Source of the DNA: Magnetovibrio sp.
GTDB taxonomy: Bacteria > Pseudomonadota > Alphaproteobacteria > Rhodospirillales > Magnetovibrionaceae
Assembly (NCBI GenBank): GCA_016763895.1
Contig: JAESSV010000222.1
Location: 1 to 5,771, forward strand
Direction of reading: 5' to 3'
Length of the DNA: 5,771 nt
The notes under the pieces were generated by a model. It ran no database searches. It saw nothing but the letters and a program-made list of their open reading frames with translations, and had not been told where the DNA came from. Below, piece by piece: positions 1 to 5,771 of the stretch; position 1 is the first letter of the stretch, and each line of letters starts with the position of its first letter. Position numbers and translations under genes: made by a program.

Positions 1-71
1 CGGCTTGTCAGGGTGTCTTTGACGGGCCTCCGGGCAATTGGGGTGCAAAACGTCAACCTGTTAAGATTTAA
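1..71 (+). CDS. Probable C-terminal tail of a preceding gene (partial)
   Basis: The reading frame beginning at base 3 is open from the left edge to a TAA at 69-71 and would encode about 22 residues ending GAKRQPVKI. Its codons look like those of the neighbouring genes: G-rich first positions and CGT for arginine. The frame beginning at base 1 is also open, up to a TGA at 85-87 that would overlap the next ATG in an ATGA arrangement, but it needs the rarer codons AGG and AGA. I favour the first frame. Either way the membrane-protein gene at 84 would follow closely and probably be co-transcribed. The tail is too short to name a family; a glycosyltransferase would fit the neighbour but is only a guess. 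Confidence 0.4.
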   Translation, partial: ACQGVFDGPPGNWGAKRQPVKI

Positions 72-83
72 AAAGATTAAAGT

Positions 84-1058
84 ATGATCCTTCGCCGTAG
101 TCTTGCCATCGCCGTTAAGCTTATCGTGTCCTTTGGCCTTATCGGGGTTCTGGTGCAGGCTGTTGGCGTTGGCAAAGCGTTTGATCGCTTGCTTAATGCG
201 GATCCAAAATGGTTGGCTTTGGCGTCCATTATTGCGTTGTTGCAGGTGGTGATTTGTACTTTGCGGTGGCGGGCGGTGCTGGACGGACTTGAAGCATATC
301 TGCGGTTTACCACGGCCTTTAAATATTGGTACATCGGGGCGTTTTTTAATCAGGCTCTTCCCTCTGGTGCGGGTGGCGACGTGGTGCGCGGATACTTGGC
401 CTACAAGAACGGGATGGCACTTTCTGCGGTGCTCAGCAGTTTGTTTTTAGACCGTGCCGCAACCGTGTTGGCGTTGGTGGTCTTGGTTGCCGTCATGACA
501 CCGTTTGCGGCTGCTGATCTGGAAAACAGCCGTTGGTTTGTTCGGGTTGTGTGGATGGTGTTGTTGGGCAGTCTATTGGGCTTGGGCCTGGTCATGGTGT
601 TCGATAAAACACCTCAATCTTGGGTAAAGTTTCGCATCATCAAAGCCTTACACCATTTGGCGGTGGATGCCAGACGGGTGATGTTGCACCCCTTTACGGC
701 CAGTTCGTTGATGGGGTGGTCGGTCTTGGGACACATAAACTTGGTGTTGGTGGTTTATGTGTTGTTTAAGTCCGTGGATGCTGAGGTATCGCTGGTGAAT
801 TGTATGTTGTTATTTCCGCCGGTGTTGTTGGCTCAGGTGGTGCCGATTTCAATTGCGGGCTGGGGCGTTCGTGAAGGTGCGATGGTGGCTGTGTTTGCCC
901 TTGTGGGCGTGGGGGCCGAAGTGGCCTTGGCGGTGTCGATTTTGTATGGGTTGGTGATGATTTTGGTGAGCTTGCCCGGAGCGTTGCTATGGTTGGGCAA
1001 AGATGTTCATGTGGTGACAAAAGATGTTGAACGTTTCGCAGACACATCAAAACAATAG
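84..1058 (+). CDS. Lysylphosphatidylglycerol synthase TM-region / AglD-YbhN flippase-like membrane protein
   Basis: This 324-residue integral inner-membrane protein has hydrophobic segments at about residues 9-26, 43-60, 113-143, 153-173, 207-228, 236-255 and 262-304. It shows the hallmarks of the LPG_synthase_TM family (UPF0104, related to AglD and YbhN): a P-S-G-A-G-G-D-V-V-R motif at 93-102, an Asp-Arg pair at 123-124, and P-I-S-I-A-G-W-G-V-R-E-G at 254-265. The soluble aminoacyl-transferase domain of MprF is absent, so it should not itself make lysyl-phosphatidylglycerol. Family members are thought to move or help modify lipids and lipid-linked sugars, often beside glycosyltransferases; the substrate here is unknown. 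The ATG at 84 is the first start after an in-frame TAA at 78-80. No strong Shine-Dalgarno is visible, only A-rich sequence, which fits coupling to a preceding gene. Family assignment is firm; function is inferred. Confidence 0.85.
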   Translation: MILRRSLAIAVKLIVSFGLIGVLVQAVGVGKAFDRLLNADPKWLALASIIALLQVVICTLRWRAVLDGLEAYLRFTTAFKYWYIGAFFNQALPSGAGGDVVRGYLAYKNGMALSAVLSSLFLDRAATVLALVVLVAVMTPFAAADLENSRWFVRVVWMVLLGSLLGLGLVMVFDKTPQSWVKFRIIKALHHLAVDARRVMLHPFTASSLMGWSVLGHINLVLVVYVLFKSVDAEVSLVNCMLLFPPVLLAQVVPISIAGWGVREGAMVAVFALVGVGAEVALAVSILYGLVMILVSLPGALLWLGKDVHVVTKDVERFADTSKQ

Positions 1059-1105
1059 CCACTCATTATCCTATGCCTTAAAGTGGTTCAAATTTATTAT
1101 TTAAT

Positions 1106-1109
1106 GGAG
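1106..1109 (+). promoter_or_regulatory. Ribosome binding site of pepA
   Basis: GGAG lies six bases before the ATG at 1116. It supports that codon over the upstream in-frame GTG at 1083, which has no purine-rich site before it and would add 11 residues not expected in PepA. Confidence 0.75.
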
Positions 1110-1115
1110 TCTTCT

Positions 1116-2624
1116 ATGAAAATTACCTTTGCAAATTTAAGTGTTCCCAAATCTGGTACCATTGTCGTTGGCATTCTCGATGGCGGCACTTTAAGTGCTG
1201 AGGCAGAGGCTGTTGACAAGGCGACGGACGGGGGCTTGAGCCGGGCTTTGAACGCCAGCACCTTTAAGGGCACCAAAAGCCACTCCATGACGATTTTGGC
1301 CCCGGGTGGCAAAATCACGCGGGTGTTGTGCCTGGGCCTTGGCAAGGCAAAAGACTTGGATGCTTTGGCTTTTCAAAGCTTGGGCGGCAGCATCGTGAAG
1401 GCCATTGCGGCTCACACCACGATGGTTCAGGTGATGGTTGGCGAATTGGATGGTTGTGATCTTAAGGCTCCGGACATTGCGGCAAATATCGCGTTGGGGG
1501 CTCGCTTGGGCAGCTATCGGTTCGACAAATACAAAACCAAAAAAATTAAATGCCATGAACCCAAACTCAAAAGCGTTAAAATTCTGACCACGGGGGCTTT
1601 AAAAGCCAAGGCTTTGTATGAGCCTCAAGACAAAATTGCTGATGGTGTGTTTTTAACCCGTGATTTGGTCAGCGAGCCGGCGAATATTTTATACCCGGAA
1701 AGCTTTGCTAAACACGCCAAGGAGCTCACCAAACTTGGTGTAAAAGTTGAGGTTCTGACCAAAGCTGCGATGCAAAAATTGGGCATGGGCGCGTTGTTGG
1801 GTGTGGCCCAAGGGAGCGAACGCGAGCCTCGTATGGTGGTTATGCAATGGAATGGCAAGCCTCTACGTAAGGGTGCGAAGGCTACGAAAGCGGACGCCCC
1901 TGTGGCTTTTGTTGGCAAGGGTGTAACGTTCGATTCCGGTGGTATTTCCATTAAGCCCGCTGGCGGTATGGAAGACATGAAATGGGACATGGGTGGAGCC
2001 GGTGTCGTAACGGGGCTCATGAAAGCGTTGGCCGGTCGGAAAGCCAAGGTCAATGTGGTGGGGGTCATCGGTCTGGTCGAAAATATGCCGTCTGGCTCCG
2101 CCCAGCGTCCGGGCGATATCGTCACGTCAATGTCGGGTCAAACCATCGAAGTCTTGAATACCGATGCCGAAGGACGCTTGGTATTGGCAGATGCGCTTTG
2201 GTACACGAAAGAACGCTTTGAACCCCACACGATGATCGATCTTGCGACCTTGACCGGGGCCATCTTGGTGGCTCTTGGCGATCAATACGCAGGGCTGTTT
2301 ACGAACAATGATGACCTTGCCGATGACTTGATCAAGGCTGGCCAAGCCGTGGATGAAAAAGTCTGGATGTTGCCCATGGGATCTGGTTACGACAAACTGA
2401 TCAATTCAAGTGTGGCCGATATGCAAAACATCGGTGGCCGTTACGGCGGTTCCATCACGGCGGCTCAATTTTTGAAGCGCTTTGTTGGCGAAACCAAATG
2501 GGCGCACCTAGACATCGCCGGCATGACGTGGAGCAAAACGGGTAAATCCATTGCTCCTTCGGGCGGAACGGGGTTCGGCGTAAGGCTTTTGGATCGTTTG
2601 GTTTCAGATAAGTTTGAGACGTGA
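1116..2624 (+). CDS. pepA: Leucyl aminopeptidase (cytosol aminopeptidase, M17 family)
   Basis: PepA is a cytoplasmic, usually hexameric, two-metal aminopeptidase that removes N-terminal residues, preferably leucine, in peptide turnover. From the ATG at 1116 it has 502 residues, against 503 in E. coli PepA. The N-terminal macrodomain-like region covers about 1-165 and the catalytic domain about 175-495. The whole active site is present: metal ligands Lys268, Asp273, Asp291, Asp350 and Glu352, catalytic Lys280 and Arg354, each two positions lower than in E. coli. The M17 signature NTDAEGRL is at 348-355, and [11 protein letters not shown] at 266-276. A lysine-rich link (about 138-165) joins the domains. 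E. coli PepA also binds DNA in Xer recombination and carAB control; nothing here shows whether this one does. It begins 57 bases after the membrane-protein gene, and its stop overlaps holC by four bases, implying translational coupling. Confidence 0.97.
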   Translation: MKITFANLSVPKSGTIVVGILDGGTLSAEAEAVDKATDGGLSRALNASTFKGTKSHSMTILAPGGKITRVLCLGLGKAKDLDALAFQSLGGSIVKAIAAHTTMVQVMVGELDGCDLKAPDIAANIALGARLGSYRFDKYKTKKIKCHEPKLKSVKILTTGALKAKALYEPQDKIADGVFLTRDLVSEPANILYPESFAKHAKELTKLGVKVEVLTKAAMQKLGMGALLGVAQGSEREPRMVVMQWNGKPLRKGAKATKADAPVAFVGKGVTFDSGGISIKPAGGMEDMKWDMGGAGVVTGLMKALAGRKAKVNVVGVIGLVENMPSGSAQRPGDIVTSMSGQTIEVLNTDAEGRLVLADALWYTKERFEPHTMIDLATLTGAILVALGDQYAGLFTNNDDLADDLIKAGQAVDEKVWMLPMGSGYDKLINSSVADMQNIGGRYGGSITAAQFLKRFVGETKWAHLDIAGMTWSKTGKSIAPSGGTGFGVRLLDRLVSDKFET

Positions 2625-3073
2625 CCGAAGTCGCTTTTTATCACCTGACCAAATCAACCTTAGAACAAGCTTTGCCTTTGCTTTTGGGCAAAACGCTGGA
2701 GGCTGGCAAACGGGCCGTTGTTTTGCTGGGCAATGAGGATCGCGTTGAGGCTTTGAATGGAGCCCTTTGGACCGAAGATGCGAATTCCTGGTTGCCCCAC
2801 GGCTCAAAAAAAGACGGCCAGGCTGAACTTCAGCCCGTGTGGTTGACGGACAAAGACGAAAACCCCAATGGGGCCGCGTTCGTTTTTCTGACCGACGGAG
2901 CTCAATGCAGCGACTTGGCCGTGTTTGAACGCTGTTTCGAACTGTTTGACGGCACTTCTGATGAGGCCGTTCAAATGGCACGGACACGTTGGAAAACGTA
3001 TACCCATCAAGGCTTTGATTTAACCTATTGGCAACAAACCGATGTTGGGGGTTGGCGGAAAAAAGAGACTTAA
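2621..3073 (+). CDS. holC: DNA polymerase III subunit chi
   Basis: HolC (chi) is a small accessory subunit of the DNA polymerase III holoenzyme; in E. coli it binds SSB and, through psi, the clamp loader. The 150-residue product has the usual length and pattern: an N-terminal V-A-F-Y-H-L strand (4-9), V-V-L-L-G-N-E-D (33-40), the L-W dipeptide (49-50), W-L-P-H-G (57-61), Q-P-V-W-L (71-75), the R-C-F-E-L-F-D-G helix (104-111), A-R-x-R-W-K (120-125) and a C-terminal Y-W-Q-Q-x-x-x-G-G-W (136-145). The start is GTG, and GTGA overlaps the pepA stop. The Shine-Dalgarno is poor (GAG at 2616-2618 is too close), so it probably depends on reinitiation after pepA. The pepA-holC order is widespread in proteobacteria. 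Its TAA stop lies inside the inverted repeat shared with the convergent gene. Confidence 0.93.
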   Translation: MTEVAFYHLTKSTLEQALPLLLGKTLEAGKRAVVLLGNEDRVEALNGALWTEDANSWLPHGSKKDGQAELQPVWLTDKDENPNGAAFVFLTDGAQCSDLAVFERCFELFDGTSDEAVQMARTRWKTYTHQGFDLTYWQQTDVGGWRKKET

Positions 3074-3095
3074 CCGGTAAATCGTTAAGTCTTTT
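3063..3095. terminator. Bidirectional terminator-like hairpin between convergent genes
   Basis: The arm at 3063-3074 (ending ACTTAAC) pairs with 3084-3095 (GTTAAGT then CTTTT) around a 9-base loop. Of the 12 pairs one is G-U on the + transcript, and would be an A-C mismatch on the - transcript. On the - strand the stem is followed by a run of T (complement of A3059-A3064), as in an intrinsic terminator. On the + strand the T run forms the end of the stem. The stem is AT-rich, so efficiency may be modest. It contains the stop codons of both holC (3071-3073) and the convergent gene (3085-3087). Confidence 0.6.
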
Positions 3096-3576
3096 GACGC
3101 CGCAATGGATTGGGCTTTGGTCTCATTGAGGAATCAGCTGAAGCGTCTAGTTTCCGTTTTTCGCGCATATCAATACGCTGTTGAACTTTGAGCTGTTCAA
3201 GTTTCTCTTTCTTGTCCGCCATTTTTCCGGAAAAAGTCACCAACATCACTTCGCTGCCAATGATTGCCAGCAAAGGCATCATCACCATGGCCGAGCCCCA
3301 ATAAATCATGTGTTCGGGCAAAATCAGCTCGATCATAAAGACGTGATAGAAAAAGATGAAAATAACCAAGATGCCTTCGCTGAAGCAAAACAGGCGAAAG
3401 GCTATGCGTTCTTTTAGGGGGCGTCTTTCAAGCTTGCGCGATGCCGCAAACATCAGCCCACTCAAGATGCCGCCTAATAAATTTGCCGAAAATAACATGG
3501 TGCTGATCGAAGCGATCCACGTTTGCATTTCGTCGAAGCCGAAAGATTTCAGCATTTGAAGATATATCTCAGCCAA
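3085..3576 (-). CDS. Small three-helix membrane protein of unknown function
   Basis: I do not recognise this 163-residue protein. It has three strong hydrophobic segments at about residues 17-45, 62-86 and 91-116. A basic loop (RKLERRPLKER, 47-57) and a very basic, probably helical tail (118-163) follow. By the positive-inside rule the N-terminus and the short loop between helices 2 and 3 face the periplasm, and the loop 47-57 and tail face the cytoplasm. No signal peptide, enzyme motif or cysteine pair is visible. The likely start is TTG at 3576, preceded by a well-placed AGAGGG (complement of 3585-3590) and just after an in-frame TAA. An ATG at codon 8 (3555) is the alternative but has a poorer site. 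It is convergent with holC, with 11 bases between, and lies 177 bases after the ABC-F gene on the same strand. It is long, ends cleanly and has sound membrane topology, so I think it is real. Confidence 0.75.
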   Translation of the reverse strand: MAEIYLQMLKSFGFDEMQTWIASISTMLFSANLLGGILSGLMFAASRKLERRPLKERIAFRLFCFSEGILVIFIFFYHVFMIELILPEHMIYWGSAMVMMPLLAIIGSEVMLVTFSGKMADKKEKLEQLKVQQRIDMREKRKLDASADSSMRPKPNPLRRQKT

Positions 3577-3753
3577 TGCTTACACCCTCTCGTTTCTATC
3601 TTTAAAAATTAAATACCCGTATTCGTAACAGTATGAGCCTAACCATTTTCAGACGCAACATCTGCTTGAAGATGTCGATTGAGCATCAACAAAACAATCT
3701 TAATGTTGCATCAATTGTCCGCAGAAAGCACTTCCGCATCTTAAAAACCTTAG
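3577..3753. other. AT-rich spacer with small inverted and direct repeats
   Basis: This 177-base stretch between two - strand genes has no coding frame I would accept. It holds AATAC-CC-GTATT at 3612-3623 (a small operator-like dyad), GCAACAT at 3655-3661 facing ATGTTGC at 3703-3709, an inner hairpin ACATC/GATGT (3658-3662 and 3671-3675), and GCATCAA twice in direct orientation (3683-3689 and 3708-3714). The promoter of the small membrane-protein gene may lie here; AT-rich sequence at about 3600-3615 could supply a -10 region, but I see no convincing -35 partner. An undetected small RNA is possible but not shown. Confidence 0.4.
3585..3590 (-). promoter_or_regulatory. Ribosome binding site supporting a TTG start
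   Basis: On the - strand AGAGGG lies eight bases before the TTG at 3576. This is the main reason to choose TTG over the in-frame ATG seven codons later. Confidence 0.5.
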
Positions 3754-3767
3754 TTAAGGCGTGCTTT
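3725..3767 (-). terminator. Weak terminator-like structure at the end of the ABC-F gene
   Basis: Read on the - strand, the ABC-F stop codon lies in CCTTAACTAAGG, a very short hairpin (complement of 3748-3759), followed at once by TTTTT. A larger outer stem, AAAGCAC at 3725-3731 with GTGCTTT at 3761-3767, encloses it. The inner stem is short, so some read-through into the downstream membrane-protein gene is likely. Confidence 0.35.
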
Positions 3768-5646
3768 GTTCGACCTTGGCCTCGGCTTCTAGCCAAATAT
3801 TTTCGGCAATGGACATTTTTTTATCAATGCGGCCCAATTCAATTTGCAAGCGCGTCAATTTTTGCGCATCGCCATTATAGACATTTGGATCGCCTAATTT
3901 TTTCTGAATGCGTTCTTTTTCGGCAGCCATTTTTGCCAGTTCGGCTTCGGCTTGTTTTGCGTCTTTGCGGAGGTTTTGGGTGGCGGCTCGCGCTTCGGCT
4001 TTGGCTTTGCGGAGCGCTTTTTTATCCAAACGCGGGGCCTTGGCTTTGTTTGTTTCGCCATCAGAACTTGATTTACGGCCTCGGCGGGCATCCAAAAGGC
4101 CTTGACGGTATTCTTTAAGGTCACCGTCGAACGGTTGACATTTGCCGTCTTCAACCACCCACAACGTGTCGGCAACCAATTCGACCAGGTGCGGATCGTG
4201 GCTGACCAAGACCACGGCGCCTTCATAAGCGTTTAAGGCGGCAATCAAGGCTTCTCTGGCATCAACGTCTAGGTGGTTGGTGGGTTCGTCCAAGAGCATG
4301 ATATGCGGAGCCGTGCGGCTCATAGAGGCAAACAGAAGTCGTGCTTTTTCGCCACCAGACAGGTTTCTGATGGGGGTATCGGCTTTGTCTTTGTTAAAGC
4401 CAAAGGTTCCCAAATGACCCCGAACACGAGGTTCGATAATGCCATCCATCAAGGCTTGCATGTATTCAAATGCCGTTTCATTTTCGGGCAGTTCTTCGGC
4501 TTGATGCTGGGCAAAATAACCAACTTCTAACTTTCTGGACTTAACCAAAGAGCCTTCTTTGGGCTCGAGACGACCGGCCAGCATTTTCATTAAGGTGGAT
4601 TTGCCGTTGCCGTTGGCCCCCAACAAAGCAATGCGGTCTTCCATGTCAATGCGTTGGTTCAGACCCTCTAGGATCGGTTCGTCGTCGCCATAGCCCGCCA
4701 CCACACCGTCAAGCGCCACCAGGGGCGGGGACAAGGGTTTTGGGTTGGGGAAATTGAAACTGGTGGTTTTTTCTTCCATCACGGCGGCAATGGGTTCCAT
4801 CCGTTCCAGCATTTTCAAACGACTTTGGGCTTGTTTGGCTTTGCTGGCTTTGGCGCGGAAACGATCCACAAAGCTTTGAATATGGCGTTGTTCGGCGATT
4901 TGTTTGGAATGCAGGGCGGATTGCTGGCTGAGGCGTTCGCGCCGTGTGCGTTCATAAAAATCATAACCGCCGCCATACCGGGTGAGCTGACTTTCGTCTA
5001 AGTGTACGATTTCGGTCACGGAAGAATTCAACAATGTGCGATCGTGACTGATGACCATAAAAGTGCCTGACCACGAAGCCAGGTAATTTTCCAGCCATAG
5101 GGCAGCTTCCAAATCCAGGTGGTTGGTGGGTTCATCCAACAACAACATATCGGGACGGGCGAACAAAACAGCCGCCAAGGCCACCCGCATGCGCCATCCA
5201 CCGGAAAAATCTGAACAGGAACGGTGTTGCTGATTTTCCGGAAAACCAAGGCCGGAAAGAATGCGTGCGGCGCGAGATGGGGCTGAATGGGCATCAATGT
5301 CGGCCAAACGGGTATGGATATCGCCAATGCGGTGCGGGTCAGAAGTCGTTTCGGCTTCTTCTAACAAGCGGGTGCGTTCTTCATCCGCCGCTAGGACGGT
5401 GTCTAACAGGCTCTCTGGACCCGCAGGGGCCTCTTGGGCCACCATGCCTAGGCGGGCGCCTTGACGGAGGCTGATGGATCCCCCATCTATATTGAGTTCG
5501 CCGATGATCAGCTTGAACAGGGTCGATTTTCCGGTGCCATTGCGGCCCACCAATCCGACCTTGTGGCCTTGAGGAATGTGCAGTGTTGCGTCTTCGAAAA
5601 GCAAGCGCCCACCGATGCGAAATGTAAGGTCATTGATATGTAACAT
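3754..5646 (-). CDS. yheS: ABC-F family ATPase, YheS type
   Basis: This 630-residue cytoplasmic protein has two ABC ATPase domains and no membrane segment, the ABC-F layout; E. coli YheS has a similar length. Domain 1 has Walker A GRNGTGKS at 34-41, signature FSGGW at 147-151, Walker B LLLDEPTNHLD at 168-178 and switch His201. The linker at about 235-300 is helical and basic, the element that reaches the P-site tRNA in ABC-F proteins. Domain 2 has Walker A GANGNGKST at 343-351, signature LSGGE at 429-433, Walker B LLDEPTNHLD at 451-460 and His483. The tail 520-625 is a lysine- and alanine-rich coiled coil. Both ATP sites look active. ABC-F proteins act on ribosomes, relieving stalls or gating initiation; YheS is linked to stalled nascent chains. 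An antibiotic-resistance role is less likely but not excluded. The ATG at 5646 is the first start after an in-frame TAG (5689-5691), although the sequence before it (CCCCGCC) is no Shine-Dalgarno. ABC-F is certain; the YheS subfamily is likely. Confidence 0.93.
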   Translation of the reverse strand: MLHINDLTFRIGGRLLFEDATLHIPQGHKVGLVGRNGTGKSTLFKLIIGELNIDGGSISLRQGARLGMVAQEAPAGPESLLDTVLAADEERTRLLEEAETTSDPHRIGDIHTRLADIDAHSAPSRAARILSGLGFPENQQHRSCSDFSGGWRMRVALAAVLFARPDMLLLDEPTNHLDLEAALWLENYLASWSGTFMVISHDRTLLNSSVTEIVHLDESQLTRYGGGYDFYERTRRERLSQQSALHSKQIAEQRHIQSFVDRFRAKASKAKQAQSRLKMLERMEPIAAVMEEKTTSFNFPNPKPLSPPLVALDGVVAGYGDDEPILEGLNQRIDMEDRIALLGANGNGKSTLMKMLAGRLEPKEGSLVKSRKLEVGYFAQHQAEELPENETAFEYMQALMDGIIEPRVRGHLGTFGFNKDKADTPIRNLSGGEKARLLFASMSRTAPHIMLLDEPTNHLDVDAREALIAALNAYEGAVVLVSHDPHLVELVADTLWVVEDGKCQPFDGDLKEYRQGLLDARRGRKSSSDGETNKAKAPRLDKKALRKAKAEARAATQNLRKDAKQAEAELAKMAAEKERIQKKLGDPNVYNGDAQKLTRLQIELGRIDKKMSIAENIWLEAEAKVEQSTP

Positions 5647-5688
5647 GGCGGGGCTTGTATCACGACATTGGCCTTTGAGGAAATGTTT

Positions 5689-5719
5689 CTAGTAGGTTTG
5701 TGCCAGACCCCCCTTGCAA
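5689..5719 (-). promoter_or_regulatory. Tentative promoter of the ABC-F gene
   Basis: On the - strand TTGCAA (5714-5719) and TACTAG (5689-5694) could serve as -35 and -10 elements, 19 bases apart and about 43 bases before the start codon. The spacing is longer than ideal and both boxes are imperfect, so this is only a candidate. Confidence 0.2.
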
Positions 5720-5744
5720 CTCGGTTCTGATCCGGGTATAACGC

Positions 5745-5771
5745 CGCCACTCCACGACACGCGTGGGGAAC
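5745..5771. CRISPR. Possible degenerate terminal repeat of a type I-E-like array (runs to window edge)
   Basis: The last bases form a hairpin: CTCCACG at 5750-5756 pairs with CGTGGGG at 5762-5768 (one G-U), with a 5-base loop, followed by AAC. Type I-E repeats, read in this direction, begin CGGTTCATCCCC or similar, have a seven-pair stem and end G-Y-GGGGAAC. Here the right half (ACACGCGTGGGGAAC) fits well, and the left half has CG at the expected start but is otherwise diverged. That is the pattern of the worn repeat at the trailer end of an array transcribed on the - strand, which would lie to the right. Only one copy is visible, with no spacer and no cas gene, so a chance hairpin or a terminator is a fair alternative. 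Confidence 0.3.

Noticed and set aside
1067..1100. Possible -10 boxes (TATCCT at 1067-1072, TATTAT at 1095-1100) before pepA
   Set aside because: Neither has a credible -35 partner at proper spacing, and the second would place the transcript start inside the ribosome binding site.
1625..2125. Open frame of 166 codons on the - strand
   Set aside because: It lies wholly antisense to the PepA catalytic domain, where both metal-site motifs are read on the + strand.
2604..2987. Open frame of 127 codons on the - strand
   Set aside because: It is antisense to holC, whose family motifs are clear; the translation resembles no protein family I know.
3633..4118. Open frame of 161 codons on the + strand
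   Set aside because: Most of it is antisense to the ABC-F C-terminal coding region, the translation is low-complexity, and the opposite strand carries an unmistakable protein.
3754..5646. ABC-F gene as an acquired antibiotic-resistance determinant
   Set aside because: The long basic C-terminal coiled coil, the length close to YheS and the housekeeping neighbours fit a native YheS-type protein; no mobile element is near.
5720..5736. tRNA T-arm-like hairpin (five-pair stem, seven-base loop TTCTGAT)
   Set aside because: The loop lacks the purine-A of TTCRANY, and no acceptor stem, anticodon arm or D arm can be built around it on either strand.
5508..5750. Open frame of 80 codons on the - strand overlapping the ABC-F start
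   Set aside because: It is in another frame of the same strand, begins with a GTG lacking a ribosome binding site, and runs into the ABC-F Walker A coding region.

Overview
The window reads as an ordinary chromosomal housekeeping segment of a Gram-negative bacterium, most likely an alphaproteobacterium of the Rhodospirillales type. This is inferred from three things: pepA directly followed by an overlapping holC with an ABC-F ATPase gene nearby, moderate G+C, and protein sequences close to the proteobacterial forms of these families. No rRNA, complete tRNA, insertion sequence or prophage gene is visible. The lineage call is not tested by any database search.

Left part, + strand. About 70 bases at the edge probably hold the tail of a preceding gene. 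Next comes a polytopic membrane protein of the LPG-synthase-TM/AglD/YbhN flippase-like family (84-1058). Leucyl aminopeptidase PepA follows (1116-2624; the start is set by a GGAG ribosome binding site). HolC, the chi subunit of DNA polymerase III, overlaps the pepA stop by four bases (2621-3073).

Middle and right part, - strand. A small three-helix membrane protein of unknown function (3085-3576, probable TTG start) converges on holC. Only 11 bases separate the two genes, and the junction is an inverted repeat that contains both stop codons and looks like a shared bidirectional terminator. A 176-base AT-rich spacer with several small inverted repeats follows. Then comes a complete ABC-F ATPase of the YheS type (3754-5646) with a long basic coiled-coil tail.

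Right edge. Between the ABC-F start and the end of the window there is no gene. The last bases (hairpin 5750-5768 followed by AAC) resemble one half of a type I-E CRISPR repeat. This could be the degenerate terminal repeat of an array lying beyond the window, but one copy cannot prove it.

Functionally the genes cover lipid or glycan membrane transport (inferred), peptide turnover, replication and ribosome-associated ATPase activity. Apart from the pepA-holC overlap nothing suggests one joint pathway. The least understood items are the small membrane protein, the spacer 3577-3753 and the possible CRISPR repeat.
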